NCBI GenBank assembly: GCA_900239685.1
Contig: OENT01000419.1
Location: 1 to 64,000, forward strand
Direction of reading: 5' to 3'
Source: Rotaria macrura
Lineage: Eukaryota > Rotifera > Eurotatoria > Philodinida > Philodinidae
Length of the DNA: 64,000 bases
Made by a program: the position numbers and the translations under genes. How positions within the stretch are numbered: position 1 is the first letter of the stretch; each line of letters starts with the position of its first letter. This document shows, in pieces, positions 1-13,800 of this stretch. Under the pieces are notes generated by a model that was given only the letters and a program-made list of their open reading frames with translations, did no database searches and had not been told where the DNA came from.

Positions 1-639
1 ATAATGAAGAGATCCAAAGCAGCTGAATTCTTTCGGTGAAACTAGAAGGTGTGCAGTACAACAGTTTGATCGTATAGGAGGGATCTTCATCGATAATGGT
101 TTCACTGTACATATACATGCAACTGAAAATGTTTTGAAAACCCCTAAAAACTTCATAGAAGACATCGAACAAGTACTATTACAGTCATAATCAGAAAAAA
201 ATACCTTTTACTGAAAAATTTTACTTTGCATTTAAGACTTTGACGTATTCAGTTGGAAAAGTACTAAGTATAGCGCTAAATATCCAATATCTGCTTTTTA
301 GAAGTTTCAACTCTCTTGAGTTGGAATGGCCAACAACTGCGGTTGCCAACAACTAATTATTTTGGCAACTACAGGTCGTGGCAGCTGGACTATCACATAA
401 CTAATCAAGACGGTTAACTCAAGAGATAGATAGAAATCTTGTCAGATTGATCGGAAAAATATTCATCTCTTCATTTTTGCAATGATATATTTCTCTAGAT
501 ATCTATACATTAATGCAGTTCAGATGTTGAAACATTTGGCACTTCTAATCTTGACTAACGAATGTTAAGGATTTTTAAAAGTATTTTTTATGACTTTTAT
601 GTGTATTTAATGATTTGATCTTCTTAACTTAATGCAGCA
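1..639. other. AT-rich non-coding DNA, no gene seen
   Basis: No reading frame with protein-like composition, no tRNA-like arm and no repeat is visible. The largest open frames are short and AT-driven. Confidence 0.5.
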
Positions 640-847
640 CACTGTAAAAAGATTCTTTTTCCACCGAACCCGTGCCCAAGGGAAGAACCTTTTTGGTTCT
701 GTACAAATTTTTGTCAAAATTAAAAAGAATTCGATTATTTCCTATAAAACCAAGAAAGGCTCGGTATTTTTATCTGGTAAAAATATGGTTCCTCTTTTCG
801 ATACAAGTTTCGCACAAAAGGACTCTTCGTCTTTTTTTAGAATGTAA
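640..847 (+). repeat. Diverged dispersed repeat, copy A (MITE-like)
   Basis: This stretch resembles 31300-31460 in the same orientation. Shared blocks in order are CACTnTAAAA at the left edge, ACCGAA, GGnAAGAACCTTT, a CnGTACAAA block, a TAnTTTCnTA block and ACAAGTT. Copy B has inverted ends built on ACTCTAAAA; the ends here are worse preserved. The overlapping open frames look like chance readings through the repeat. I infer an old non-autonomous DNA element and do not recognise its superfamily. Confidence 0.5.
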
Positions 848-1340
848 AGTGGTCCCTGAATTAATATTGGATTTTTAACTTTTAAAAACAAAGAAGCAGG
901 CATTCACTGCAATACTCTGTATGGGCTAAGTTGCTCTTCAAAAGCAACTTGTTCATTTATATCAGCCTATTTCGTTTGCTTGCCTACAAGTTCATTTCTT
1001 TCAAAACAATAATACCTATTTTACGTCAACGAGAAAAGTAGAGTCGCGTCATGCACACTTGCAATCACACAGCTCGCTGAATGTATCAAGAGGTTGTTTC
1101 TCAGTTCATCATAAACTGATAGGCATTGAAAACGTTTTTCTGTCATATGCAAAGTTGCTGTATCATGATAGAAACAAATATTCACTAGAAATCGTGCCGA
1201 ATCGTTTACTCTCAGAGTTCTCTTATAAAAAGTTATACATCGAAACCCGATATTGTCTAAAATTTTACTTTTTTCTAAATATGAGAAAATATTCTAGATC
1301 CGTTATGTATCCCACGGCGTAAAATATTAAAGGAAACGCT

Positions 1341-1360
1341 CTCTAAAACGCGTTTTAGAG
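1341..1360. repeat. Perfect 20-bp palindrome
   Basis: CTCTAAAACGCGTTTTAGAG reads the same on both strands with no spacer. Its half-site resembles the terminal motif ACTCTAAAACG of the element at 31300-31460, so it may be two element ends joined head to head. Confidence 0.85.
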
Positions 1361-2920
1361 ATTCGGAACTGTATTTGGCTCCGTTTTTTCGAGAGCAAGT
1401 GCGTTTTGCAGTATTTTTACATAGATAAAGGCGTTTTTCCGCCTTGACTTTCCAAAGGGATGCTAAACACTTCATTTTAAGATTAATTTTCGAATCCTTT
1501 CCAAAGCGAAAAGCTGTTCAACTAACGTTGGTGGACAAGAAACGCATTTTACAGAGTCACAATTAGGAGAAAACGATTCTCTTCAAAATGTATTTTGCAT
1601 CGTTCACGCTTCGAGCGATGAGAAACGGATCTCTTTTTTGCAGAGTCTTCCACCAAATTTATCGTCAAAAAGCATGTGAATCAAAAAAACTTAGGTATTT
1701 TCATGATTGTGAAAATTATACGAAATGGTTTTACAACAGGTTTCGTGATCGCATCGTTTTTGGTCATAAAGATGGAAATGGAGATCTTTCATTGGCAAGA
1801 TCAGAATCGTCTCCAAAAACCTGAGCGGATTACATCTTTTTCTAAAGCTCATTCTAAGTTAGTATGACATAGAACATAAGAGTGTAGCTAAAGTATATCT
1901 TTGGTTCGAAAACTTATTTCACTACCTTTTCATTCAAATAAAACGTGTTTTGTAGCGTTGGATACAGGGCCGCATTAAATATTCAAAACGTTGAAGAACC
2001 TCAGTACTGATTGACCCAAAAATGATGTGCATGAAAGGTTAACGTTACTGTAAGAAAAAATTATTTTCTCGAAAAGTATGATTTGTCATAATTATTATTT
2101 TTAATCCATATGTGGACTGGCTTATATTGTTGTGACTGATTATATACTCTCGGAAACATGATTAAAATATTAGTTTCGTTCGTATATTATTGATGCAGTT
2201 AATTATGGATTGTTCTTAAAATAGATAAGAATTCCAGAAAAAATTTTCCTTCCATTATAAGTATACTGGGTCTTACGGATCATGGATTTACCTTTATAAA
2301 CGATTATTAAATCCAGTTAAAATTATTTTCAAATTCAAAATTTAAAATACTTATTCTTTAGAACCTAGATGTACGAAATTTAATTCTTTCAAATTTAAAT
2401 CCAACTTATATCTAATTAAATTCATTTTCGTTGAATATTTTCGCTTAAAAAATAGTTTTACTGATTTTTCTTTTAAAGTTAAATTTAAAATAAAGTAACA
2501 GAAAATGGTACTCCCGGTTGAATAGAAGCAGGAAAATAAATATGATTCTTCATCACTCATTCAGACGTGAAACCAAAACTTATTCAAGTTTACATTTACA
2601 TGACACGTCTAAATAAGAGTAAAATAAAGACATATACTATACGACTATTTTAGTTGAATGGTAAGTGCGCATATATTCTACTCTGGTGTTGTCGTGTTCG
2701 ATTCCACCTCTTGAACCTATAAAAATTAATTTAGACTAGCTACATAATGATACGATTTAGTGCAAATCGGTGTATGGATAGCATCTAGAAGTTGAGCTCT
2801 ACGAAGTCCTTTGTGGCTTTTTAATTTTTTGCGACCTCCAAATTATGAAATATCATAGTTTTGGAAAGACTGCGAAATGCTGCTAATAAAGAGTCGTCCC
2901 GCAACGTTTATTTTAGCAGA

Positions 2921-2961
2921 TGTGAAACGCGTTAAACGGACCACCATTAACGCATTTCACA
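2921..2961. repeat. Short inverted repeat (15-bp arms)
   Basis: The left arm TGTGAAACGCGTTAA (2921-2935) and right arm TTAACGCATTTCACA (2947-2961) are reverse complements with one mismatch around an 11-nt loop. It could be a remnant of a small transposable element. No function is shown. Confidence 0.7.
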
Positions 2962-5776
2962 GAAATTCACTCCATGGGATTCCTTCACTGAATTTCCGTT
3001 CCATTCCCTTTATCAGGTTTATATTTATCTATTGATTACATCGTTGTGCTATTCTAGAAAGCGGTTTCTGAATGATCATACAAAGAAAAATGAAGAGTAT
3101 CTTCGTGCATTTCACATGAGAGAAGGAAAGTTTCTATAATGAGACGATTTCGATAATGGCTTGTATAGACGAACGGTAACTTTTCTTCCGTAGTTTAAGT
3201 TAAAAACCATATAAAGTGTTACATATTTCTATAATCAAAACGTAAAAAAGAATAGAGTTGATTTTCACCACGAACGTTTACTCATATCCATTCCACCACC
3301 ATGCATTTCATGAGTAGAGATAAGTTGGACATTGGAATAGTAGAAAGACTATTCATGGGTCAACCGAATGTACATCAAAATTTTCAAATGATATTATTTT
3401 AATACTTTCATCAGCTCTCTTCAAGGAAAAGATCTTTTTTCGACTAGATAGCAATTGACGGTTCAAGTACAATGTTGACTGGAGAAGATACTCCTTTTCG
3501 TGCCTATTTGTAGAAAATACTTGGATGGTAACAAGAGTCACTTTCTAATCGGTTGTAGAATATGGATAATCTCATCTATTATTTGCCATCAGAATACCGG
3601 GAATTCATAGTGACAGAATTGTCATACTAAGTAAATCTGATACTTCGGTGGCAGAATGATCGTAATTATTTTAATCCTATTTAGAATTTATGGCCCACTA
3701 AAATTTAGGACATCATGCAATTCAATTTGCTGATAGTTAGAGTATTAAGTAATGGGGAGATACTTTTTTCTGTGTGACTATTCTTCAAGCATAAAGAAAA
3801 TAATAAGAACCTTCTCAGAACTAAACGAGAAGAACGAATGACACTTGCGTTATCTACCAGCACGCCAGTAGTAAGTCGCCACAACTCTAAATCAAACATT
3901 AAAAGAGAATTATGTTAATGCAATTCGTGAATGCTAAAACTTTTCAACATAATATAGTTGTTCTTTCTAATCACAGTTTGGTTGATTTATTTTATCGACT
4001 TATACGTGCATTTTTTTCATTATTCTTTTAGTACATTTCTCTGAAATAGAATTGCAACATAATTCTTGTATTATTTTGAAAAATAATTTAGATGTTCTAC
4101 TTTATATCAATAATTCATGTCTTGATGAAAGAAAAGGATGCTGTGACGTCTATTATGATCTGTAGTGATCTTTAACAAAAGCTTGTCATGTTGTGTATGT
4201 GATGGAAGGGAATTACGATCATGCACTTCAATACTCCTTGTAGATCTTGTCTGACATATTTTAGAACGCAAAAAGGGATCAGACAGACTATGCTATTGCA
4301 GTTCTAAAAGTTGAACATACTAATTCTTGAAGTGACAGTAAATACATATTGCTGTTTCCAACAACTTTGAGCGTTAAAACCATCGAAGTTGATAAACGCA
4401 ATCGTGTGAACTGAATATATTTCAAAATCAATAACAACTACAAACAATAGCAACTGTGATGATCTAAAAGTGTCTAGCACAGGAGTGCAGAATTAGAAAG
4501 TATTAGAACTAACTTAATATTTTTTAGATTCTGAGAAATGCACATCATAGAGCTTTTGGATTGCTACTTGAACATTCAACTGTTTTACTTGTTGTAATAG
4601 CATATCAATTTTCATTAGCTACCTAAAATTTCATTGGATTGCATTTCAAGTGATGTTAGCAGCATCCTCGAGGTGATAACAAAAGCATCTGGCATAAATC
4701 TGTAGTGAGAAAAAATGGTCGCATTACGGAACCTAAAAAAGTTTCGATTTGTGGAGCGACTTCGAAACTCATGAAGAAAGTCCCTAGACTTTTGATTATT
4801 CTTCTGATGGCTGCGTATCAATAAACGAAACTTTTGAAAAGTGTCGAATTTTGCAACAAATTCGAAAGCCGTTTTTTCCAGTGCAGTACTAAAGACCATG
4901 CTAATTTAATGCTACGATGTTGAACTAATTAAGTGGTTTGCTATTCGCATTCAAATACATAGTATTAACTCTCAGTTGTAAGACTGAAGCATTAGAATTT
5001 TTATTGTATTTGAACTTACGGCGAGATTTGTGATATGTCCTTTCGGTGCAAATATTGAATTACTGACATTTTATTTTACGGTGCAATGCCCACATGAATA
5101 CAGACTACACTGTCACTGATGTCATTGGAACCGTTACTCAACAGATATTCCAGTTTGCTGTACAGCAGAAACGCCAACTCTTTCAAACGACTCGTTTATG
5201 TAACGGTGTGTGCCACTGATATACTGAATTAATATGAACCGTGTCACATATCCAAGATTTGAAGAAGTGCTCACTTCTCCCACGGGAGATGCTACCATCT
5301 GCCATTGGAGGTGTATGATCTCTCTTAGATATGCACTTCCCTCGTATAAGGTATGAGTTCTCTCACGTAACATGCGGCATATCCTGTGGGAAAAGTGAGT
5401 ACTTCTCCAGAATCTTGGATGTGTGGCACTATTGTTAATATTTCAAAAAGTATTCGAGCTTGAGGGGAAGTGCAAAAATGAGAGCCACTTACTGTCTTAT
5501 GATTATTTATTCTTCTCTATCACCAATAGCATTCATCGAAAGTGATCCTGAAGGAGGGAATCACATGCTCAATTCATAAAAAGGTAATCAGAAATAAAAA
5601 ATTTTAAACAGTTTTAAAATACGAGTTCTAGCTTAGTTGGAAAACACATGCTTACGTCTATAATATCAAACAGACAAAATGAATCATTTTCGATTTCAGT
5701 AAACTGGGACACAATTTAGGTAAAATATCTTATAGAAAGTCACCTATTTATAAATGAATTAAAGCATACACTTTAA

Positions 5777-5907
5777 TAGGGGTGGCACTTTAACTTTAAA
5801 ATACTTTAAGTAATGTGTTAAAGTTTAAGTGTTTCTACTTTAACTTTAAAGCTTAAAGTTAAAGTGATTTATTTTTACTATTTTTCAAAGTTAAAGTGCC
5901 ACTCGTA
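5777..5907. mobile_element. 131-bp hAT-like MITE
   Basis: The left end TAGGGGTGGCACTTTAACTT and the right end (reverse complement TACGAGTGGCACTTTAACTT) form inverted termini of about 20 bp. The interior is almost wholly permutations of ACTTTAA/TTAAAGT, so the whole element can fold back. The flanks are CACTTTAA (5769-5776) and CACTCTAA (5908-5915), an 8-bp target duplication with one change. An 8-bp duplication with ends starting TAGGGG is typical of hAT elements. There is no coding capacity, so it must be non-autonomous. Confidence 0.85.
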
Positions 5908-5915
5908 CACTCTAA

Positions 5916-7399
5916 CGCTCGGAAACAATTGCGATATATTTTTCACCAATTTCTCATGCAGCTTGCAATGTTTGAAGTCAAAGCAATAAGTATAAGTCTC
6001 TCATTGCAGATCTTCAACAAACATTGCGAATAATTTTTTTATGACATAGAAGTATGATAGTTCTAAATAATCGAGGAGAGTTGTTTCGGATAAAAGAAAC
6101 GAATCGTTTTAAGGCCTTTGATATCTATTGTTAGAAACCAATATCACTTGAATTTTGCCCGATTTTCTAAAACTTTTAAGTATTCCATCTATGATGTTCT
6201 CTACAACTGACTTTTCTTATGCATATAATACATTTATCGTATTCAGAATTGTTTGAATTTGAATGCTCATACTGATTGTGGTGAGAATGTAAATTCACAA
6301 ATACAATGATTAGCTCAAACTCTTTTCACTGTCCGCAATACGATATGAATAGTGATTTTATGTCTAATGCGACCCAACATTGTTGGGATGTTATAGCTTC
6401 TCTTTCCTCATTTTAGGATCTTTTTTCATACACGTATAAACTAAAAACGACTTGTTCATTATTTATCGAAATCGATAGAACTATAGAATCATCACTCAGT
6501 TTTAAGAAGACTATTTTTCAGTCTTCTGGAAAACTTCGAATACTTGTTCATTTTGAAAGCTATTGGATTATTATAGAACACTGTTACATGTGACCTCAAT
6601 TCTCGTAGGAGAGAGTGATGGTCATTCGTACACATTCTATGTACAATCCAGTATGTATAGGAAAATCATCAATGAAGAAAGTACAAGAGAGAAATCACTA
6701 TGGAAAAAAACAAAAATAATGTTATTTGCTAAGAGAAGTACGCATATTTCGAGAATGTTGTGACACTCGTATTGTCTTGCAATTACTTCTTTGGTCATAT
6801 ATTTGTTAGAATTTTTAGGGAGACACGCCCTGAGAGAAAGTATATGTCGATTAGAATATATTCCATCGAAATTAGCTGATGAAAAGCAGGAAGTCAAGTG
6901 ATAAAACCCTACGCCAGAGAAAATTTCCCTTCGTATCCGACTATGAATTCGACGTCTGAATAATTGTAAGCTGAGAACAAGAAACTCCAAATAGTAAAAT
7001 TAGTGTGTATGCATGAGTTTCATGCAATAGTACATGTAGTTGATAATTTCAACTAAGAGATACATATTTTCGAGATGTTAGTTTTCGAATTCCAAACTGA
7101 GTCTACATCGCATTCTGATCTAGCTATGGTTTGCTATATAAAAACTCAAAAACAGACTGAAATCAACTCATCAACATCTTAGCGGGACACTAATGAAAAC
7201 ATGAGGTTTCACATTACATTAAAACTCTATCTATTGATTTAGGCATTACTACAACTACAGTCACAACAGCAATTAATTAAGCTCTGTCACATACTATCTT
7301 TATTTTCATCCTCTAGAAATATGAAACAACTAAATTGAAATTATTTTCAATATTCAAATAGAATCTTTGTCCTCATTTTTCATATATTATGCTATGGTT
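5916..7399. other. Non-coding AT-rich stretch
   Basis: No gene is supported. The open frame at 6637-6990 on the minus strand has no recognisable domain and ordinary spacer composition. Confidence 0.45.
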
Positions 7400-8700
7400 C
7401 TTTGAAAACATATGTTTCTTTCCTTTTTGTAGCATCTGCTGTACTTGAACTAAAATTTTCTTTAAAATGACCGAATATTCTTCCATTATCAATCAAAAGA
7501 TCTTCCATCCCAACTTCATGATGCGTCAAGAGATAGATGAACAATTTATTACTTCATTTTATTCTTATTCTGCATTTCTATAAAGTGCTTCCTCAATCAT
7601 ACCCCATGAATCACATGCACCGAATACATGAATAGAACTCTTGTGATGAATATACAGTTCACATCTGTTCAGCGATCGTGTCGTTCATTCGAATAATTGT
7701 TTGAGAACCATCAAGATATTTGAGCAGAATCATATGGTTTACTTTGGTTCATTTTCCGAGATACTTTTTTCGACGTGTCGGAGAGGCGAAATTCACTGGG
7801 AAAGGAATGTCACTCATGAATGAAATGTTACTTATAAGAATCCACTTGTTTAGTGATCTTAACTGAAGTGATTTATTAACAGACTTCACCACGACACGGA
7901 GATACAATCGAATGGTATCCTGCTAATTAAGATTCACATGCCAGACAACTTTCTGTAATGCAATTGATTGGCAAAGTTTACTAAGAAACTAGTTATACAC
8001 TTGAATGGATATCTTCTCATAAGAATTCAGTGATTTAGAGATCTTTATTAATATGATTGATTACCAGACTTCCCTATCAAGCTTGCAAAACACTTGAATG
8101 GAACCCTGTTTCTAAAGATCCCTATGTCAAGAAATCTTCACTGATATGATCGGCTTGCAGATTTCACTTCGAGGTGAGCACTATAATTAGATTCCAACGT
8201 AGTTAGAATTATTCATTGCTTGTTTCAACATTGATCATACAAATTTTGTTTAAGATTGTATAAAGTCAATGCCATACTTGTATAAAGTATTTGTAAAAAG
8301 CAGCCATTTAACATGTACATTATCATCCATGAGCACAGAAGCATCTATCAGGTAAAAATGAGTGATATGTCTGAATAAAAAAATGCTAAGGAAAATTCAT
8401 TTTGTCGAGGGATTCTTTCTCATGAGACTGTTCAGAATATTTTCTTTCAAAGTGGGCGATATTCTTGAACGCAATCATAGTTACAATTATTTATCTATCC
8501 ATCAATCTTTTCCAACGTTATTATAATGCACATTTTGTTTGGAAGTGATCCGTATATTTGAACAGAGTCTTTATAATACTGATACGCGTACTATGTTGAA
8601 GTCAATCAATGCACCTAGAATTCATTATTTTAATCTGAAGTCATTCCCAAACCATGTCCTTATGAACAGTAATAATCTGCTAAGATTACTGTTTAAAACT
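7400..8700. repeat. Diverged 93-bp tandem array, left block
   Basis: Units recur with the core CACTTGAATGG-like motif, then about 25 bp later a TTCAT motif, then CGAGATC-like sequence. Comparable cores begin near 7623, 7718, 7811, 7905, 7998, 8091, 8183, 8273, 8372, 8463 and 8555, giving steps of 90 to 99 bp, mostly 93. Sequence identity between units is low. The edges are approximate because units fade gradually. Confidence 0.75.
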
Positions 8701-10849
8701 AGGTACTATTTTGTGAAGCTGCTACATATGTTAGATTGATCAACGAAGAATTTTCTCTTAAGGCTAATTCTAGATAGAAATAATTTATCAAAATATCTGA
8801 AATCTTTTAAAAGTAAATATAATGATACTTATTTCCATCTTAAAGACATACTGTAGAAGACAATCAGATGCGAAAAACTTCCAAAGAACTCTAGAACCAA
8901 GATTTTACTATTTGTTTATGATCAGTTCGTACTATTTCTTACATCTAGATGTGCCACATGACGCCGATTCTTGGTTTCAGCATGAATTCGTAACTAGAAG
9001 GAAACTTTCAATTTCTCTATACTTTCAAAGAGAAATTATATGAAAGTTTAAATACTTTATATTGGTTTCAATGAACAGTATCTGTAATGTCGATATTAGA
9101 GAGATTAAAGCAAACATTTTAATATCATTAGTTCGAATAGATCCTTTTTCTTTTCATACTTCTTTCATTTCTTCTCATCTCAATCTAACTAACTAAGATA
9201 ACTTTTGCTTTTATGATAATCTTAATCTTTAATTTATTTTTCTGATCTTTTCAAAAAACTGCATTTATATCGCTTGACTGCAATTTTTTTGTTCTGTGTA
9301 CTTTTTTTAAATAAATGAATAGAAAGCATAAGTTTTATTGCTTTCTTATGATCTCCATTCAATTAAGAACTAATTTATGAATTTTTCAAGGATTTTAATA
9401 AAATTTGATATCGTCGTGAATACTATATTGTGCAATGAATTCAATTATAGCGAACACGGCCTTAATTCTCAGATAATAATACTGCTGAGTTAGCAGACTG
9501 CCACAGGTTTAAAAATTTCTAATGTTGTATTAAATGAGAAAGTGTTGATAGATAAGGATGAAGTCAAGAACGCAAAGTAATGGAAATGTGTGGCTTTCAC
9601 TACGCTTAATTGAGGGCTATAGGTCTCAAACTTTGTCAGAATTAAAATTTAGAGAGATTATTGTACAAGTTGTTTGATTGAATCCTCTGAGATGCAGCTT
9701 TCCGGTTATAAGATTTTTATTAATTACATTTTCATCCCACACTAATCAATGACTCAAACATTACGAAACAATTTCACATCGTAATACATTTCTATTTTCA
9801 GCTAAGGTTGATATAATATGTCTTGAAAACTGTTGTAAGAGAGTAGTCGACTGCTAAAGTTCAAGGTGTATTGATGTCGTATACATACCTGAAAGTGTGA
9901 TGTTGTCCTTAATCTTTTACTGCTGGTTATACCTTTAGCGTTAGTTGAACTATAATTATTTGAAACATCATGCCTTCATAGATTTGAGAATTCACGGAAT
10001 AAGCTTATTGCTGGACCTGAATATTATTACTGTAAGGATAAGGAATCAACATATCAGTGTTCATGATGCTGTTTATTCAAAATGGATACATACATAAGTT
10101 GAAAATAAGTGATCACAATTTGAGACAAGAAGAGAGGTAACAATAGTGATATTAATAATAATATTAGTAAAAGTTAGAAAAGCCAAATAAGTGCTATTGG
10201 TGTCGCTACTATTATCACAAATCAGAAGAAATTAGGGAAAATATAGAAAAAATATATCAGAGACTAATTCCAGTATGACACACCTTTTACTGAGCGAAAT
10301 GCATTTTACTTAAACTTTAGCGGCGACATACTGTCATCTGTCGACGCTAGCAGAAACATTAAGCTTCTACTCACAAGACACGTTTTAATTTCTCAAAAAA
10401 AAACGTCTGTTTTTGTAATCGAAACGCGTGAAGTACGCTGTGCAAGTGGAAATGTGTGCGAACATTTCTCATTTACTGCATACAGAGAAGTAGACGCAAA
10501 TATAGCCGCAACCACTTGATTGCCACTACTTGTATACTTTTAGCATACCAAACCTCAATTAAAGGAATTACAGGCAGTATTCAGGCACACCCGAAGCATG
10601 AATAGTAGAGCAATACGAAAAAATGGTTTTCACTTCGAAAGAATTCGTAGGAACCTTTACCGAAAGTCCAACTATGAAGATATTTCAATATTTCTTTACA
10701 ACCCTCCGGATACTTTTACGCGTCCAACTAATTCAGATCAAGAACAGTTACAGTTATGAACATTTAACGAGCTAAATTACATTTAGCGACAGAACTTAGA
10801 ATACAGGAATTCGTCAAAATCTGACGTCCTTTGCAGCTAACGCCATTTT
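8701..10849. other. Spacer between array blocks
   Basis: The 93-bp rhythm is not convincingly visible here, though isolated unit-like motifs occur (for example near 9070). No gene is supported. It may be an insertion into the array or fully decayed units. Confidence 0.4.
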
Positions 10850-13800
10850 AGTAAGATTTTTGAATGCAATCGTTGTTGTGCACCAGCGACTTTTCTGTGT
10901 TCTGCTTCACTCATCTAAAAGAAAGTACAGTTCATGGTCTTGCACTATAGTTGAATGGAGTCCTAGTTAGAGAGATTCAGCTAACGAAACATTCTTCTTA
11001 GTATCATCCAGTGAAGTGATTTAGTATATAGTGCATGAAACTATTGAACGGACCCTTAGTTCTAAGAATTCTAATGACGCGACATATCAGTAAATGTAAC
11101 ACAATGACATAGTTTATTAAGAATTGAACGATACACAAGAATTCGGTCATTTTATATAGAATTCTATAACCTCAATACCTTTCTAAATGTGATGAACACC
11201 AATAATACTCTACGAACGGAGTCATAAACTTGAATACAATCTTAATTATAAGTATTCAAATATGTAGGTCTGTTTCTTGAGATAGTCCAATTAGTAGATT
11301 AGTCTTTAAGTGTTGAGGGCAATACTGAATAGGAGCGTTGTCATAATAATTCACTTTCTAGACAACACTGCTGATGTGATCGAATGGCAAGCGTTTATAC
11401 CAAACGAAAGCTTCATCAGAATAAGACTGTTATTAAAAAAGTTCAATTTTCGATAGACCGTGCCTAAGACGATCGAATCACATAATCCATGAGAAGTCAT
11501 TAATGCCTTTGAATCGATCTATACTTGTAACAATTCATCTTTTAATGCAGCTTGTCAATCTTAGCCGATCAAAAACTATTCCTACACAGGCAACATTTCA
11601 TTTGAATCGATCCATATTTATAATCAATCGTTATTCCATAGCCACTCATTAGTGTGGCCGAGTGAAAAATGTAGCTTTATATGGAGCAATTCACTTGAAT
11701 CAATTCATACTAATAGAAATTCATTTTTCAAAGCGCCGCCGATAATGTCATTGTTTGATAAGAACTTACCGGAAATGACCGATGCACTTGAATGGATCCC
11801 TTATTGTAAATATTCACTTTTCAATAAGCCTTAGATGAAGTCATTGAGTGACAAGCCTCTGTAGGAATGGAAAGATCTATTTGAATTTACTTTTAATGAG
11901 AAGAATTCATACTTCGAGAGACCAATGTTTGTATGATCAAGTGACAATCATCCATTCAAGATGATCGATTCACTTGAATGAATCGCTTATAATAATTATT
12001 CATCTTTCGATTGAATTTCGATGACATCAGTGTGTGTAAAAAATAGTCAAAAGGGCATCAATTCATTCGAATTCATTCATACTCATAAATATTCATTTAC
12101 CAACATACCTTTGCTCATATAACCAAGTTGCAAATGTCGCTAAGAAATGAGTGCGATGTTGGAATAGAACCTTTGCAACCACAGTTCAAAAGTTAACAAA
12201 CCTTCGAACATGAAATCCAAAGGTCTATTTCTGTACAAAGTGAGTAATACACTGGAATAATATCCTCGTCTGGAACATTCAATAGTAAACAGCTATGTTT
12301 GTCTTCGATCACGGGCACCTTTTCCTTCAATATAAGCAATATATATGAATGGGAACCTCGTTTTAGGGATTCAATTTCCAGATGAGCTTTTAAATTACAC
12401 GGGCGTGCAATATTTCTTCCAGAAATGACTAAGATTCATGGATAAACTATTGTTGCAACAATTCTTTTTTCGAAATATCTTGCTTTAGGTAATGAAGCGC
12501 ACCTGCAAAGCTTTAAAATGAACAAAATAGTTAAATGGTAACTTAGTTACAACTATTCAAAAGTACACAGTTGTTCCATCATATATCTGAGTTATACATT
12601 TCACTTTCCAGTGAGTGAAACTTTGAATAAATGCTTGGTTCAAACAATTCATTTTTTGTTATATCTTTTCCCGATGTACCGAGGCGATACTAGTCACTCC
12701 TAGGTGAACAGAATATTTAGATGAGACCATGGTAGAAAGAATTCTAATTAGCACAGATGCTGCATTGTGTACTGGAGGAGTACATTTCACTTTGAATCGA
12801 TCGAAGTAATAGAAGAGAACCATAATTACAACGATTCGATCGTCAGCAGATCTGCTCTTATGTGACTAAGCAATACATCTCACTTCAACGTCAGCGCAAT
12901 GTTTGTATTGAATCCTGGTCAAACTAGTTCAAATGCGCACCGTCGTTTTCTCGTAAAATCCAACTATGCCTCTCGCTTTGAGTCGAATGAAATAATGCAA
13001 TTGAAATTTTGTTGGAGCTATTCGTTTTCCGAGAGATATCAGCAAATGTAATTTAGTGAGACATGCCTCTAAGGAGTGAACAACATTCAGTTATGAGACT
13101 TTTGTTATGATAATTCATTTTTTAAGAAATCTGTATTGATGTACCAGAGCGATCTACACTCTTGTGAAGTGAGTGAGAAATCACCATGAAACTCTACTAA
13201 TAGCAATCCAGTTACTAAAAGTTCTTCATGGTACAGTGAAGTGATACATGTCACTTCGAAGTGAGCAATAAAAATTGAATTGAACCCTGCTCATAATAAA
13301 TCAATTGTCACAAGTTCTTTGCCAGTGCAGTCAAGTAGAAAACTTCCAGTGAAAATGAGCAACATAGAGGAATAGTCCCTAGTTATAGGAGTCCATGTAT
13401 TATGAGACCCTTACTGATAGGATAGTTTTAAAGAATTTTTTCGCTAGTGAAGAATACGTTGGAACGGAACCCTGGTTGTAAAAATTCGCATTGAGACATT
13501 CTTGTGTTGTTGTCAGAGTTATGCATTTCGTTTGTCGGTGAGTAATACACTTGAATGAATTCTTACTTGCAAGCATACAGATTTCGAGAGAGATTCGTTG
13601 ATGATATTGAGTAGCACACATTGCTAAGAGTTGAGCAAAAATTTTGCACAAACCAGTTGTTGTAGCAATACATTTGTGGAAAGATGACGATTACTGTAAT
13701 CTATTCATTTCTTTCTCTCTCAAGTGAATCAAACTCTTGAATTGAGCAATGGTTATAGTAATTCAATCATCCCATGATATTTCCTTATGTACTCAAGTTT

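Larger units (their letters stand above)
848..5768. other. Gene-poor AT-rich stretch
   Basis: No convincing exon is seen. The open frames here (for example at 1059-1322, 1588-1824 and 4615-4899) have no domain, no signal peptide with a following mature region and no splice-site support. It holds a palindrome at 1341-1360 and a hairpin at 2921-2961, listed separately. Confidence 0.45.

Noticed and set aside
6637..6990. 117-aa minus-strand frame
   Set aside because: Composition is that of AT-rich spacer and no domain, signal or splice support is visible.
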